DNA from: Candidatus Campbelliibacteriota bacterium
Lineage (GTDB): Bacteria; Patescibacteriota; Minisyncoccia; Phycocordibacterales; CSBR16-193
Length of the DNA: 57,481 nucleotides
Assembly (NCBI GenBank): GCA_007117035.1
Contig: SKHG01000001.1
Location: 1-57,481 of the forward strand
Direction: 5' to 3'
Shown in pieces: positions 42,250 through 49,135 of this stretch (the first letter of the stretch is position 1; each line of letters begins with the position of its first letter). A program made the position numbers and the translations under genes. The notes beneath the pieces were generated by a model. That model was not told the origin of the DNA. It worked only from the letters and a program-made list of their open reading frames with translations, and did not search any database.

Positions 42250-42777
42250 TTATTTTCTTCTTTGCCTTTTTTTGCCTAATAAATATCTTTTAGGGTCGTT
42301 ATCAAGATCAATAAAATCATCAGCAACCTCTTTTAGTTTAGCTGAAGAAGATTTTCCAAAAGAAAGAACCTCAACTTGGCAACCTTCGTTAATCTTAAGA
42401 TACTCAACTAACGGCACAAAATCTCCATCTCCAGACACTAAAATAACAGTGTCTAGTTTGGGAGCAGCTTTAATAGCGTCAACTGCTATTCCAACATCCC
42501 AGTCACCTTTCTTTGCCCCACCAACAAAAACCTGCAAATCCTTAGTTTTAGTTTCTATACCAAGTTTTTCTAAAGCATCAAAAAAGTTTTTCTCTTCTCC
42601 TGTTTCTGTTGTTATAACGTAAGCAATTGCGCGAATCAAAGCTCTGTCACCAACTCCGTCATTTACTATGTTTCCAAAATTGACCCTTGATCCGTAAAGG
42701 TTTTTGGCACTGTGGTATAGGTTCTGAGCATCAATAAAAACTCCTACTCTTTGTTCTTTATGTTTTATGACAGACAT
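42250..42777 (-). CDS. NYN domain (LabA/DUF88, PIN-like) putative ribonuclease
   Basis: The 175-aa protein has the NYN fold signature: RVGVFIDAQNLYHSAK with the first acidic residue, a middle acidic region (KKGDWDVGIAVDAI) and LDTVILVSGDGDFVPLVEYLK, then QVEVLSFG. These are the conserved Asp positions of PIN-like nucleases. The C-terminus is basic (RYLLGKKRQRRK), which suits RNA binding. It lies between rpsO and pnp, genes that are adjacent in many bacteria, which suggests a role in RNA turnover; this is an inference. Confidence 0.9.
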   Translation of the reverse strand: MSVIKHKEQRVGVFIDAQNLYHSAKNLYGSRVNFGNIVNDGVGDRALIRAIAYVITTETGEEKNFFDALEKLGIETKTKDLQVFVGGAKKGDWDVGIAVDAIKAAPKLDTVILVSGDGDFVPLVEYLKINEGCQVEVLSFGKSSSAKLKEVADDFIDLDNDPKRYLLGKKRQRRK

Positions 42778-42801
42778 TTTATTTTAAAGAAAAAGACCAA
42801 T

Positions 42802-43077
42802 TTAGGCCTTTTTCTTTTTCAAATTTAGTTTTTTAACTACCTTTTCAAGCCTTTTGGGCGCTTTTTCTTTTAGATATTTCATGTGCTTTTGTCGATCAGC
42901 AACCATCTGTAAAAGTCCGCGTCTTGAATGACTATCTTTTTTATGTTTTTTAAGGTGAGAAGAAAGTTCCTCGATTCTTTCAGTTAGAATCGCAATCTGA
43001 ACCTCTGGAGAACCAGTATCCTTATCGTGAATTTTGGTTTTATCCATAACTCTCTCTTTCTTATTTTTTGTTATCAT
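42802..43077 (-). CDS. rpsO: 30S ribosomal protein S15
   Basis: S15 binds the central domain of 16S rRNA. From the ATG at 43077 the protein has 91 aa ([35 protein letters not shown]), which aligns well with the usual start MLTKEEK...; the track's 12 extra residues do not. [34 protein letters not shown] and KYLKEK are family landmarks. The C-terminus is lysine-rich. It is the first gene of the rpsO-NYN-pnp operon and divergent from the Xer recombinase gene. Confidence 0.96.
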   Translation of the reverse strand: MITKNKKERVMDKTKIHDKDTGSPEVQIAILTERIEELSSHLKKHKKDSHSRRGLLQMVADRQKHMKYLKEKAPKRLEKVVKKLNLKKKKA

Positions 43078-43107
43078 AAGCGTTAAGTTACCACACGTCT
43101 GAAGTTT

Positions 43108-43136
43108 TTGCAAGTAAACTCAGGCCGTAGTAGAGT
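43108..43136 (+). promoter_or_regulatory. Possible leaderless promoter of the Xer recombinase gene
   Basis: TTGCAA (43108-43113), a 17-bp spacer and TAGAGT (43131-43136). The expected start site is about 43143, the ATG itself. No ribosome binding site is present. Confidence 0.45.
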
Positions 43137-43142
43137 ATATTT

Positions 43143-44060
43143 ATGGAAAAAACGATTTCAAGACATATCACTGAATTTTTGGAATATGTGGAAATAGAAA
43201 GAGGTCGAAGTGCAAAAACTGTGGAAAACTATCACCACTACCTAAAAGTATTTTTTGATTTTACAAAAATTCGCAAAATTGAGGATATTAATGAAGACAA
43301 AGTCCGGTCTTTTCGAATTTGGCTAAATCGCCAACCAGGTCGAAACACTGGTCAAGGATTGGGTAGTATGAAAAAAAAGACCCAAAACTACTACCTAATA
43401 GCTCTGCGTTCCTTTTTAAAGTATATGGCTAAAAGAGAGATAAAAACCATGTCACCCGACAAAATAGAGTTAGCAAAGGTTTCTGAAAGAGATATCGATT
43501 TAATCTCAGCAGACGAGCTAAAACGACTAAGATTAGCGCCAAAAGGGGATAGTTTAAGGGCTTTGCGTGACAGAGCTATACTAGAACTTCTTTTTTCAAC
43601 AGGGATGCGAGTTTCTGAGATCTGTTCCTTGTCGCGTGACGACCTAGATCTTGATTCAGAGGAATTTTCTATTCGAGGTAAGGGGGAAAAGATAAGAGTT
43701 GTTTTTCTTTCAGCAGACGCAAGAGATGCTCTAAAAAATTATCTAGACAAAAGGGTAGACACAGATGATGCGCTTTTTATACAACTTAGTAAAAACCCAG
43801 GAACTCATAGCAACCTGAGGTTATCAACAAGGTCTGTTGAGCGAGTAGTAAAACATTGTGCTATTAAAGCAGGAATAACAAAGAAGGTTACACCACATGT
43901 TGTCCGGCATAGTTTCGCTACTGACCTTTTACGAAACGGAGCAGACCTGCGATCGGTCCAAGCGCTTTTAGGACACGCACATATTGCTACAACACAAATA
44001 TATACTCACGTTACAGACTCGCATTTAAAAGAGATATATAAAAAATATCACGACAGATAA
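43143..44060 (+). CDS. xerC: Tyrosine recombinase of the XerC/XerD family
   Basis: This is probably the recombinase that resolves chromosome dimers at dif. It has 305 aa. The N-terminal SAM-like core-binding domain (FLEYVEIERGRSAKTVENYHHYLKVFFDF) precedes the catalytic domain. That domain has Arg in LLFSTGMRVSEICSLSRDDLDL, Lys in GKGEKIRVVFL, HVVRHSFATDLLRNG (HxxR), ALLGHAHIATTQIYTHV (His and the nucleophile Tyr) and a final tail HLKEIYKKYHDR. It precedes the parS-like array, so segregation and dimer resolution functions are neighbours. Only one Xer is seen, so XerC versus XerD, or a single XerH-like enzyme, cannot be decided. Confidence 0.92.
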   Translation: MEKTISRHITEFLEYVEIERGRSAKTVENYHHYLKVFFDFTKIRKIEDINEDKVRSFRIWLNRQPGRNTGQGLGSMKKKTQNYYLIALRSFLKYMAKREIKTMSPDKIELAKVSERDIDLISADELKRLRLAPKGDSLRALRDRAILELLFSTGMRVSEICSLSRDDLDLDSEEFSIRGKGEKIRVVFLSADARDALKNYLDKRVDTDDALFIQLSKNPGTHSNLRLSTRSVERVVKHCAIKAGITKKVTPHVVRHSFATDLLRNGADLRSVQALLGHAHIATTQIYTHVTDSHLKEIYKKYHDR

Positions 44061-44070
44061 AAATATTATT

Positions 44071-44165
44071 AAGGACACTAGTTGTCTTTTAGTTATCCAC
44101 ACCTTTGTCCTTTACAAATATTTAATGTCCTTTACAATGATTGGTAGGTGTTTGATGTCTTTTGT
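44071..44165 (+). repeat. Iteron-like direct repeats with a perfect DnaA box
   Basis: Four copies of a TGTCYTTTA-like unit lie in direct orientation at about 44083 (TTGTCTTTTAG), 44106 (TGTCCTTTACAA), 44126 (TGTCCTTTACAA, identical) and 44155 (ATGTCTTTTG). An inverted AAGGACA starts at 44071. Between the first two copies is TTATCCACA (44093-44101), an exact DnaA box. Repeats plus a DnaA box resemble replication-control DNA. Confidence 0.55.
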
Positions 44166-44228
44166 CGCGACCACAGCAAACATGCTCTTTCCTCAACAGT
44201 TCTTTTTTAGAGATTCTCTCGAGAGAAT

Positions 44229-44244
44229 AGTTTCATGTGTAACC
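44229..44244 (-). promoter_or_regulatory. parS-like site 1 (weakest)
   Basis: The reverse strand reads GGTTACACATGAAACT, 12 of 16 matches to TGTTTCACGTGAAACA. The inner core is the same as site 2. It lies exactly 57 bp before site 2. Confidence 0.5.
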
Positions 44245-44285
44245 TACAACAAAAACACACCTCTCAACAAACTCTTTTTTACTCT

Positions 44286-44301
44286 TGTTACACATGAAAC
44301 A
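44286..44301 (+). promoter_or_regulatory. parS-like site 2
   Basis: TGTTACACATGAAACA matches the parS consensus TGTTTCACGTGAAACA at 14 of 16 positions. It is an imperfect palindrome. Confidence 0.75.
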
Positions 44302-44306
44302 TAACT

Positions 44307-44367
44307 AAACACCCCAGCTAGATTGTCTAAAGCTTCAGACTCTCTGTACTTGGGGTGTTTTCTTTTT
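44307..44367 (+). terminator. Terminator-like hairpin inside the parS array
   Basis: AAACACCCCA (44307-44316) pairs with TGGGGTGTTT (44351-44360) around an inner GTCT/AGAC stem, followed by TCTTTTTCT. It could end the xerC transcript (about 250 bases of 3' UTR) or be the end of an unannotated small RNA. It occupies the empty 57-bp slot between parS-like sites 2 and 3. Confidence 0.6.
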
Positions 44368-44399
44368 CTGTATTTTTTGTTTCAGGATTTTGATAATAA

Positions 44400-44415
44400 T
44401 GTTTTACATGAAACA
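44400..44415 (+). promoter_or_regulatory. parS-like site 3
   Basis: TGTTTTACATGAAACA matches the consensus at 14 of 16 positions. It lies 114 bp (2 x 57) after site 2. Confidence 0.75.
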
Positions 44416-44457
44416 CTAACTACCTGTTTTTCAATATAAAAGTACAAATTTTATGAA

Positions 44458-44473
44458 TATTTCACGTGAAACA
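44458..44473 (+). promoter_or_regulatory. parS-like site 4
   Basis: TATTTCACGTGAAACA matches the consensus at 15 of 16 positions and contains the full TTTCACGTGAAA core. It lies 58 bp after site 3. Confidence 0.85.
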
Positions 44474-44514
44474 GACAGTTTTGTTTACTTTTAATGGTTT
44501 TTAGCCCTTTTTTA

Positions 44515-44530
44515 TGTTTCACTTGAAACA
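44515..44530 (+). promoter_or_regulatory. parS-like site 5
   Basis: TGTTTCACTTGAAACA matches the consensus at 15 of 16 positions. It lies 57 bp after site 4. Confidence 0.85.
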
Positions 44531-44983
44531 TTTTTTGAATTTAAGATTTTTGTAAATCCACGACAGTTGGTTTTTCTATATGTTCAGTAAATAGCACATC
44601 TTTTTCTTTTGGATATTTAGTCGGGAACTTTTTTCAGACAATAGATATTGTAAAATAGTTATCCTAGATATAGTTATTCTAGATTAATTTGTGTCGTAAT
44701 TTTTACTAGCTAGTAATTTAATTGCCAATGATCTTTTTTAGTTTATTAAATTAGAAATTTAATTTATGTTGAATTAACATAGAAATTTCTACAGAAAAAA
44801 TATTTAAATCGCATATGTTCTTTAATGATAAGAACTTACTGTTTTGAGTCAGTATAGAAAAACTTAGCAATAGGGAAATATATAATGTTTAATTGTTGAT
44901 TATCTGATTGTTTTGCATAATCTAACGATACTTCATACAACTAAGTTATTCTTCAAAATATTCATTGTTTGTTAATGAATTAT

Positions 44984-45007
44984 CCCCTGTTTCACATGAA
45001 ACAGGGG
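44984..45007 (+). promoter_or_regulatory. parS-like site 6 within a 24-bp extended palindrome
   Basis: The 16-mer TGTTTCACATGAAACA (44988-45003) has 15 of 16 matches and is flanked by CCCC and GGGG, giving a 24-bp near-palindrome. This one could also fold as a hairpin downstream of cca. Confidence 0.85.
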
Positions 45008-45034
45008 ATTCGTGTCTATTTGATTAGAAACCAA

Positions 45035-45050
45035 TGTTCCACATGAAACA
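45035..45050 (+). promoter_or_regulatory. parS-like site 7, abutting the cca stop codon
   Basis: TGTTCCACATGAAACA has 14 of 16 matches; C at position 5 is the base found in Bacillus subtilis parS. It starts 47 bp after site 6. Confidence 0.8.
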
Positions 45051-46532
45051 TTACTTAATACCGTATTTTCCTCTAATTTTTTTAACTTTCTGCTCTTCCT
45101 CCTCTTCTTTCTTGTTTTTTCCTCTTTCGCCAAGCTTTTTTAACTCCTTTTCTGATAGTTTAGACAGTTCTTGAGCTTTTTTTAGTAGATATTCTGTTTC
45201 GTTTAGTTTAGGATCTTCCAAAACCTCATCGAGTAGAATATGGAGGATGTGGCCGATAATTGGTCCTGGTTTTATCTGTAGATCTTTTTGTAGGTTGTTA
45301 CCGTCAATCTTTAGCATACCAACTGATATTGGATCAGACATTACTTCTTCAATCATTGATTGATACTTTCGAAGACGATAAGGTTCTTCTTTTGGTCTGC
45401 CGATAGCTACTCGATCAGCAATTCTTAGATTGATTAGATCCCAAACATTCTCTTTGCCAACATTGCTTATCATCCTTCTTACAGCCGAAAGGGTAATCTG
45501 TTCAGTATCTGAAAAAAACATATGCCAACGAATTAAGGTAACTACTTTATCAATTGTTTTTTTAGGAAATTTTAGTTTTTGTAGGATTTTCTTACTCATT
45601 CTTTCGCCAACCACCTCGTGTCCATAAAAGGTATAGTTATTTTTTCCTCCTTTTCGTCTAGTTCTAGGCTTACCAATATCGTGGAAAAGTGCAGCTAGAC
45701 GAATTTCTAGAGGCCAACCCTTGTCAGCAGTGTGTTGTAGGGCGACCAAAAGATGCATAAATACATCATATTTATGAGTTGCAGTTTGTTCCATTCCAAG
45801 ACCTTCTTCTAGTTCCGGAATTATTTCCTTTAAAACTCCTAGTTTTTGTGCAATCAATACAGACTCTGCAGGGCTGGGAGACATAACTATCCTAATAAGC
45901 TCATCTCGGATTCTCTCTTGAGCGATTTTATTTAAAATGCTGACATTTTCGGCTATAGCCTGGCTAGTTTCGTGCTCAATTGTAAAGTTCAGTTCTGCCT
46001 GAAGACGAATAGCTCTTAGAATTCTCAGACCATCTTCTTGGAATCTAAGGCGGGGGTCTCGAACTGCTTTTATCCTTCTTTTCTCAATATCTCTTAGGCC
46101 GTCAAACGGGTCAACTATTTTTAGGCTTGGCATATCAACAGCGATTGCGTTAATTGTGAAATCTCGCCTTTCTAAATCTTCTTCAATGTGTTGTCCCCAC
46201 TCTACAGAATCAGGTCTTCTTGAGTCTGAATATTCTGACTCAACACGAAACGGTGTAACCTCGATTATCTGTAAGGTTGGATTCTCCTCTTCCTCAAAAA
46301 CCACACCAACAGTTCCAAAATTATTTTCATAATGAGTGTGTGGAAAAATAGATATAATTTCTTCAGGGGTTGCGTTTGTGGTCACATCCCAGTCCTTTGG
46401 CATTTTACCGCGCAGTAGATCCCTAACACACCCTCCAACTAGATATGCTTCAAAGCCTTTTTCAACCAGAGTGTCAGTGACTTTGCGAGCCGTCTCAGGT
46501 ATTTGTTCTTTGCTGATCTTTTCCTTTTTCAT
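45051..46532 (-). CDS. cca: CCA tRNA nucleotidyltransferase / polyA polymerase family with HD domain
   Basis: This enzyme adds or repairs the 3' CCA of tRNAs. The 493-aa protein has the class II head AYLVGGCVRDLLRGKMPKDWDVTTNATPEEI with the catalytic DxD, the family motif RRDFTINAIAVD, and DPRLRFQEDGLRILRAIRLQAEL. A C-terminal HD domain has LAALFHDIGKPRTR and YGHEVVGERMSKKI. The end is lysine-rich. Three of the four tRNA genes next to it lack an encoded CCA, so the activity is needed here. Its stop codon abuts a parS-like site. Confidence 0.93.
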   Translation of the reverse strand: MKKEKISKEQIPETARKVTDTLVEKGFEAYLVGGCVRDLLRGKMPKDWDVTTNATPEEIISIFPHTHYENNFGTVGVVFEEEENPTLQIIEVTPFRVESEYSDSRRPDSVEWGQHIEEDLERRDFTINAIAVDMPSLKIVDPFDGLRDIEKRRIKAVRDPRLRFQEDGLRILRAIRLQAELNFTIEHETSQAIAENVSILNKIAQERIRDELIRIVMSPSPAESVLIAQKLGVLKEIIPELEEGLGMEQTATHKYDVFMHLLVALQHTADKGWPLEIRLAALFHDIGKPRTRRKGGKNNYTFYGHEVVGERMSKKILQKLKFPKKTIDKVVTLIRWHMFFSDTEQITLSAVRRMISNVGKENVWDLINLRIADRVAIGRPKEEPYRLRKYQSMIEEVMSDPISVGMLKIDGNNLQKDLQIKPGPIIGHILHILLDEVLEDPKLNETEYLLKKAQELSKLSEKELKKLGERGKNKKEEEEEQKVKKIRGKYGIK

Positions 46533-46596
46533 AAATACTTCTCTATTCTATTACACCTTTTGTTTTTTTACGAATTTAATGTATGATTGTTTCACT

Positions 46597-46668
46597 GCAC
46601 CCGTGGTGAAATGGATATCACAACGGTCTTCGGAACCGTCGTTCCAGGTTCGAGTCCTGGCGGGTGCA
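46597..46668 (+). tRNA. tRNA-Arg (anticodon TCG)
   Basis: The 72-base cloverleaf has acceptor GCACCCG / CGGGTGC, anticodon arm ACGGT-CTTCGGA-ACCGT and T loop GGTTCGAGTCC. The anticodon TCG reads CGA and, with wobble, other CGN codons. CCA is not encoded (discriminator A, then CAT). The plus-strand ORF at 46336-46686 over it is a shadow. Confidence 0.93.
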
Positions 46669-47009
46669 CATAAATTAAGTTTTTAAAACACAGAAATCTT
46701 TTGCTGGAATTGTTCTGTACTCTTTATTATCGAACAGTTATTTTGAAATAATAACTACGGATATTATTCAATGTATTACTAAAGTTCTATTATTTTTTTG
46801 TAGAACATATTTTGTAAAAACTAAAAAAGGGAATCCTATATTTTTTAAAAACAACTCTTTGAATAAGTCATGATATAATCACTAGAGTAAGAAATGGAAA
46901 AATAAATTTATTTTGTGTTATATATTTAACTTGTTTCATATTTGAAAAAAAAGATGGTAGTATAGATGCGTGAAGTAAAGGGTAAATTTTTGAGTAACAA
47001 ATATTTCTT
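46669..47009. other. Intergenic region between tRNA-Arg and tRNA-Gly
   Basis: About 340 bp of AT-rich DNA without a convincing ORF. It contains an extended -10 element TGATATAAT at 46871-46879, which could drive the tRNA-Gly transcript or a short unannotated RNA; no good -35 is seen. Nothing else stands out. Confidence 0.4.
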
Positions 47010-47083
47010 GCGAGCATAGTTTAACGGTAGAACGTCTGGTTGCCAATCAGATAATGGGGGTTCGATTCCCCCTGCTCGCACCA
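47010..47083 (+). tRNA. tRNA-Gly (anticodon GCC)
   Basis: Acceptor GCGAGCA / TGCTCGC, anticodon arm TCTGG-TTGCCAA-TCAGA and T arm GGGGGTTCGATTCCCCC. The 3' CCA is encoded (ACCA), unlike the other tRNAs in the window. Confidence 0.95.
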
Positions 47084-47247
47084 AATAAAATAGATAGAGA
47101 TTTAAATTTTAAATCCTTGTTTGTAGAAAGTGAAACATAAAGATAATTTTTTTTGTGGGTTTATGGGTCAAAAACAAAAATTTTATTTTCTGTTTAAGGG
47201 TCAAAATCTTGTCCTTACTTTCTTGTTTTTTTAAAAAAGTGCCAAAT

Positions 47248-47299
47248 TTATCCACTTTTTAAGCCAAAACTGTGGATAACTCTGGGGATATGTGTATAA
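47248..47299. promoter_or_regulatory. Cluster of three DnaA-box-like sequences upstream of yraN
   Basis: TTATCCACT (47248-47256, one mismatch), TGTGGATAA (47271-47279, exact DnaA box in reverse) and TGTGTATAA (47291-47299) lie within 52 bp. The surrounding 47084-47360 gap is AT-rich and has no real gene. The sites are 2.2 kb from the parS-like array. Confidence 0.5.
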
Positions 47300-47360
47300 A
47301 AGGACAAAAAATGTCCGAAATATAGTAAAATATGAAAAAAGTTTAGTTAATAAGACTTTT

Positions 47361-47729
47361 ATGAAAAAAGACAAAGTAGGTGCAAAAGGAGAGAGAATCG
47401 TAGCTGATTTTTTGAAAAAGAAAGGACACACAGTCTTAGAAATGAACTATACTAAAAAGACAGGTGAGTTGGATTTGATAACCAAAGACCTTAATAGTGT
47501 CCTTCACTTTGTTGAAGTCAAAACTGTTTCGGATGAAAAATTTCTAGAGACGCTACCAGCTGAAGAAAGAATAGATGAACGAAAACGAAGACATATAAGA
47601 AACACAGTTTCAATCTATATGGAAGAAAAAGAACTGAAATGGGAGAACACTTCTTGGTCTTTTGATTTAGTAGTAGTTTCTCTTTTTCCAGAACAAAAAA
47701 TAAGGGTAATCGAAAATATAATTCTGTAG
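47361..47729 (+). CDS. yraN: YraN/UPF0102 family endonuclease-like protein
   Basis: From the ATG at 47361 the protein has 122 aa (MKKDKVGAKGERIVADFLKKKGHTVLEMNYTKKTGELDLITKD). This is the classic UPF0102 start (G..GE..A..yL...G...L..N.r...GEiDli). The nuclease-type motif GELDLI...LHFVEVKTV (E-x-K) is intact. The track's 23 extra residues overlap DnaA-box-like sequence and are not family-like. Homologues are thought to be DNA-repair or recombination nucleases; the exact role is unsettled. Confidence 0.9.
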   Translation: MKKDKVGAKGERIVADFLKKKGHTVLEMNYTKKTGELDLITKDLNSVLHFVEVKTVSDEKFLETLPAEERIDERKRRHIRNTVSIYMEEKELKWENTSWSFDLVVVSLFPEQKIRVIENIIL

Positions 47730-47775
47730 GTTTTTTGTGAAGAGTATGATAAACTTTTTTTGTTACTACGTTGAA

Positions 47776-47848
47776 CGGGGCGTGGTGTAACGGCTAACAT
47801 ACTCGGTTTGGGACCGAGCGACTCCGGGTTCGAATCCCGGCGCCCCGA
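47776..47848 (+). tRNA. tRNA-Pro (anticodon TGG)
   Basis: Acceptor CGGGGCG / CGCCCCG, anticodon arm CTCGG-TTTGGGA-CCGAG and T arm CCGGGTTCGAATCCCGG. CCA is not encoded (discriminator A, then CAAAA). The minus-strand ORF at 47615-47851 crosses it and is rejected. Confidence 0.95.
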
Positions 47849-47936
47849 CAAAAAGAAGGGTACAAAAGTATCTTTTTAGTTCTTGATTATTTTATAATAA
47901 TCAAGATCAATTATTTTTAACTTAATAATTCTAAAT

Positions 47937-48179
47937 ATGTTAATAATTTATACAAAAAAAGGTTGCCCTTGGTGTGTTGGAGCTCTAAATTTTCTAAAAG
48001 AAAAAGGCCTGAAGTTCGAGGAACGAGAAGTTCTTAGCAGTAAAGAGTTTTATGAAGAGTTGGTTCTAAAATCTGGACAAAGTAAGGCACCAACAGTAGA
48101 TCTAAACGGTGAAATTTTAGCTGACACTGACTCTGAAGCGTTGGAGATATTTTTGAAAAATAAAGGGGAGTTAAAATAG
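47937..48179 (+). CDS. Glutaredoxin-like protein
   Basis: This 80-aa protein has a thioredoxin fold of glutaredoxin/NrdH size, with the redox motif CPWC (KKGCPWCVGALNFLKEKG), the cis-proline segment APTVDLNGEILADTDSEALE, and the expected beta-alpha-beta spacing. It would reduce disulfides with a thiol or thioredoxin-reductase partner. No partner gene is seen in the window. It starts with ATG and ends 20 bp before the convergent response regulator. Confidence 0.88.
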   Translation: MLIIYTKKGCPWCVGALNFLKEKGLKFEEREVLSSKEFYEELVLKSGQSKAPTVDLNGEILADTDSEALEIFLKNKGELK

Positions 48180-48198
48180 GTTTCAGTTCTAAATAGTT

Positions 48199-48597
48199 CT
48201 AAATATTTTCTGTGTATATACGCAGGATTTCTTCTATTACCTCAGTAGGTGAGTATGAAGATTTTACAATAAAACCATGGATGTTTAGTTTTTTAGATAT
48301 GTTTATTATCTGATCGTTGCCTTGGTTGGTCAACATAATAACTATTATATTATCCAGAAGGTTTTCTTCGTGTGCTCTCTTCAAGGTTTCTAAGCCATCC
48401 ATCTTTGGCATAATTATATCGAGCAGGATCATATCTGGCCGAGTTTCTTTACTGAGAAGTTTCTCAATCATTTCCTCACCATTTTTAGAGCAAATAACAT
48501 TGATGTCTTGTTGCTTTAGTTTTTTGGAGTAAATATCCAGCACGAAATCTTCATCATCAACAAGAAACACTGTCTTTGGTTTTTTAGAATTATTCAT
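48199..48597 (-). CDS. Single-domain response regulator (CheY-like receiver)
   Basis: The 132-aa receiver domain contains the acidic pair in VFLVDDEDF, the phosphoacceptor Asp in MILLDIIMPKMDG, the Thr in IIVIMLTNQG and the Lys in HGFIVKSSYSPTEVIEEI. All four key positions are present. There is no output domain, so it acts through protein contacts. No histidine kinase is encoded nearby. Its target cannot be inferred from the context. Confidence 0.92.
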   Translation of the reverse strand: MNNSKKPKTVFLVDDEDFVLDIYSKKLKQQDINVICSKNGEEMIEKLLSKETRPDMILLDIIMPKMDGLETLKRAHEENLLDNIIVIMLTNQGNDQIINISKKLNIHGFIVKSSYSPTEVIEEILRIYTENI

Positions 48598-48732
48598 AAT
48601 TATTTTAGTTACCTCTTATTATTTATAGTACTCCCTTCTTTTATTTTTAAAAGAGAAGTTGTACACAGTTCACTTTTTAAGCAGTGAAGAAATTTAAAGA
48701 GTCTGTTACTATAGTGTTACTAAACAAGAACA

Positions 48733-49038
48733 ATGTTTAAAAGGTTTCAAAGAAATACTGAGGATTTTACCTGTACCCACTGTGGTTTAGAGGTTTTAGG
48801 TGATGGGTATACTAACCACTGCCCAGAATGCTTGTGGAGTCAACATGTGGATGTTAATCCTGGTGACAGAGCGTCTGTTTGTGGGGGATTGATGAGACCA
48901 ATTGGGTTAGAGACACATAAAGGCAAACAGAGGGTGGTTCAAAAATGTGAAGTTTGTGGTTTTTTGAATAGAAACAAGCTGAATTCTAAAGATAATCAAG
49001 AAACAGTCATTAAGTTGTCCACATCTTATACACTTTAA
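48733..49038 (+). CDS. RNHCP domain zinc-binding protein
   Basis: The 101-aa protein matches the RNHCP domain family. It starts MFKRFQRNTEDFTCTHCG (the family name motif is degenerate), then NHCPECLWSQHVD, VNPGDRASVCGGLMRPIG, and QKCEVCGFLNRNKL. The seven cysteines (CxxC, CxxC, C, CxxC) suggest two zinc sites. The biochemical function of the family is unknown. It is a free-standing gene upstream of the hairpin leader and small acidic ORF. Confidence 0.9.
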   Translation: MFKRFQRNTEDFTCTHCGLEVLGDGYTNHCPECLWSQHVDVNPGDRASVCGGLMRPIGLETHKGKQRVVQKCEVCGFLNRNKLNSKDNQETVIKLSTSYTL

Positions 49039-49083
49039 TCTTTTTGTTCTCTACTCAGACCTGTTAAGCTTAATACTGTGTTG

Positions 49084-49103
49084 AGGCGCTGGGAAACCGG
49101 CGC
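49084..49103 (+). promoter_or_regulatory. GNRA-capped hairpin upstream of the 58-aa acidic ORF
   Basis: GGCGCTGG-GAAA-CCGGCGCC is an 8-bp stem (one G-T pair) with a GAAA tetraloop, very GC-rich for this genome. It sits 33 bases before the ATG, in the probable 5' UTR, without a T run, so it is not a terminator. It may stabilise the mRNA or control translation. Confidence 0.6.
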
Positions 49104-49135
49104 CAAAACATTTTATAAGTTAACCAATTTATCCT

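Larger units (their letters stand above)
44061..45050. other. Gene-free centromere-like region (about 990 bp)
   Basis: No ORF with protein-like features is found on either strand. From left to right it holds the iteron-like repeats with a DnaA box, six parS-like palindromes or half-degenerate copies up to 45003 and one more abutting cca, and a terminator-like hairpin at 44307-44367. The central 44531-44987 part is AT-rich and I see nothing specific in it. Confidence 0.7.

Noticed and set aside
42128-42622. Plus-strand 164-aa ORF over the pnp-NYN junction
   Set aside because: It is antisense to two well-supported genes and has shadow composition.
44061-45050. CRISPR array
   Set aside because: The repeated units are 16-bp palindromes at ~57-bp spacing with diverged copies and no cas genes; they match parS, not CRISPR repeats.
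46336-46686. Plus-strand 116-aa ORF
   Set aside because: It is antisense to cca and passes through the tRNA-Arg gene.
47615-47851. Minus-strand 78-aa ORF
   Set aside because: It is antisense to yraN and crosses tRNA-Pro; a typical false ORF from a tRNA complement.
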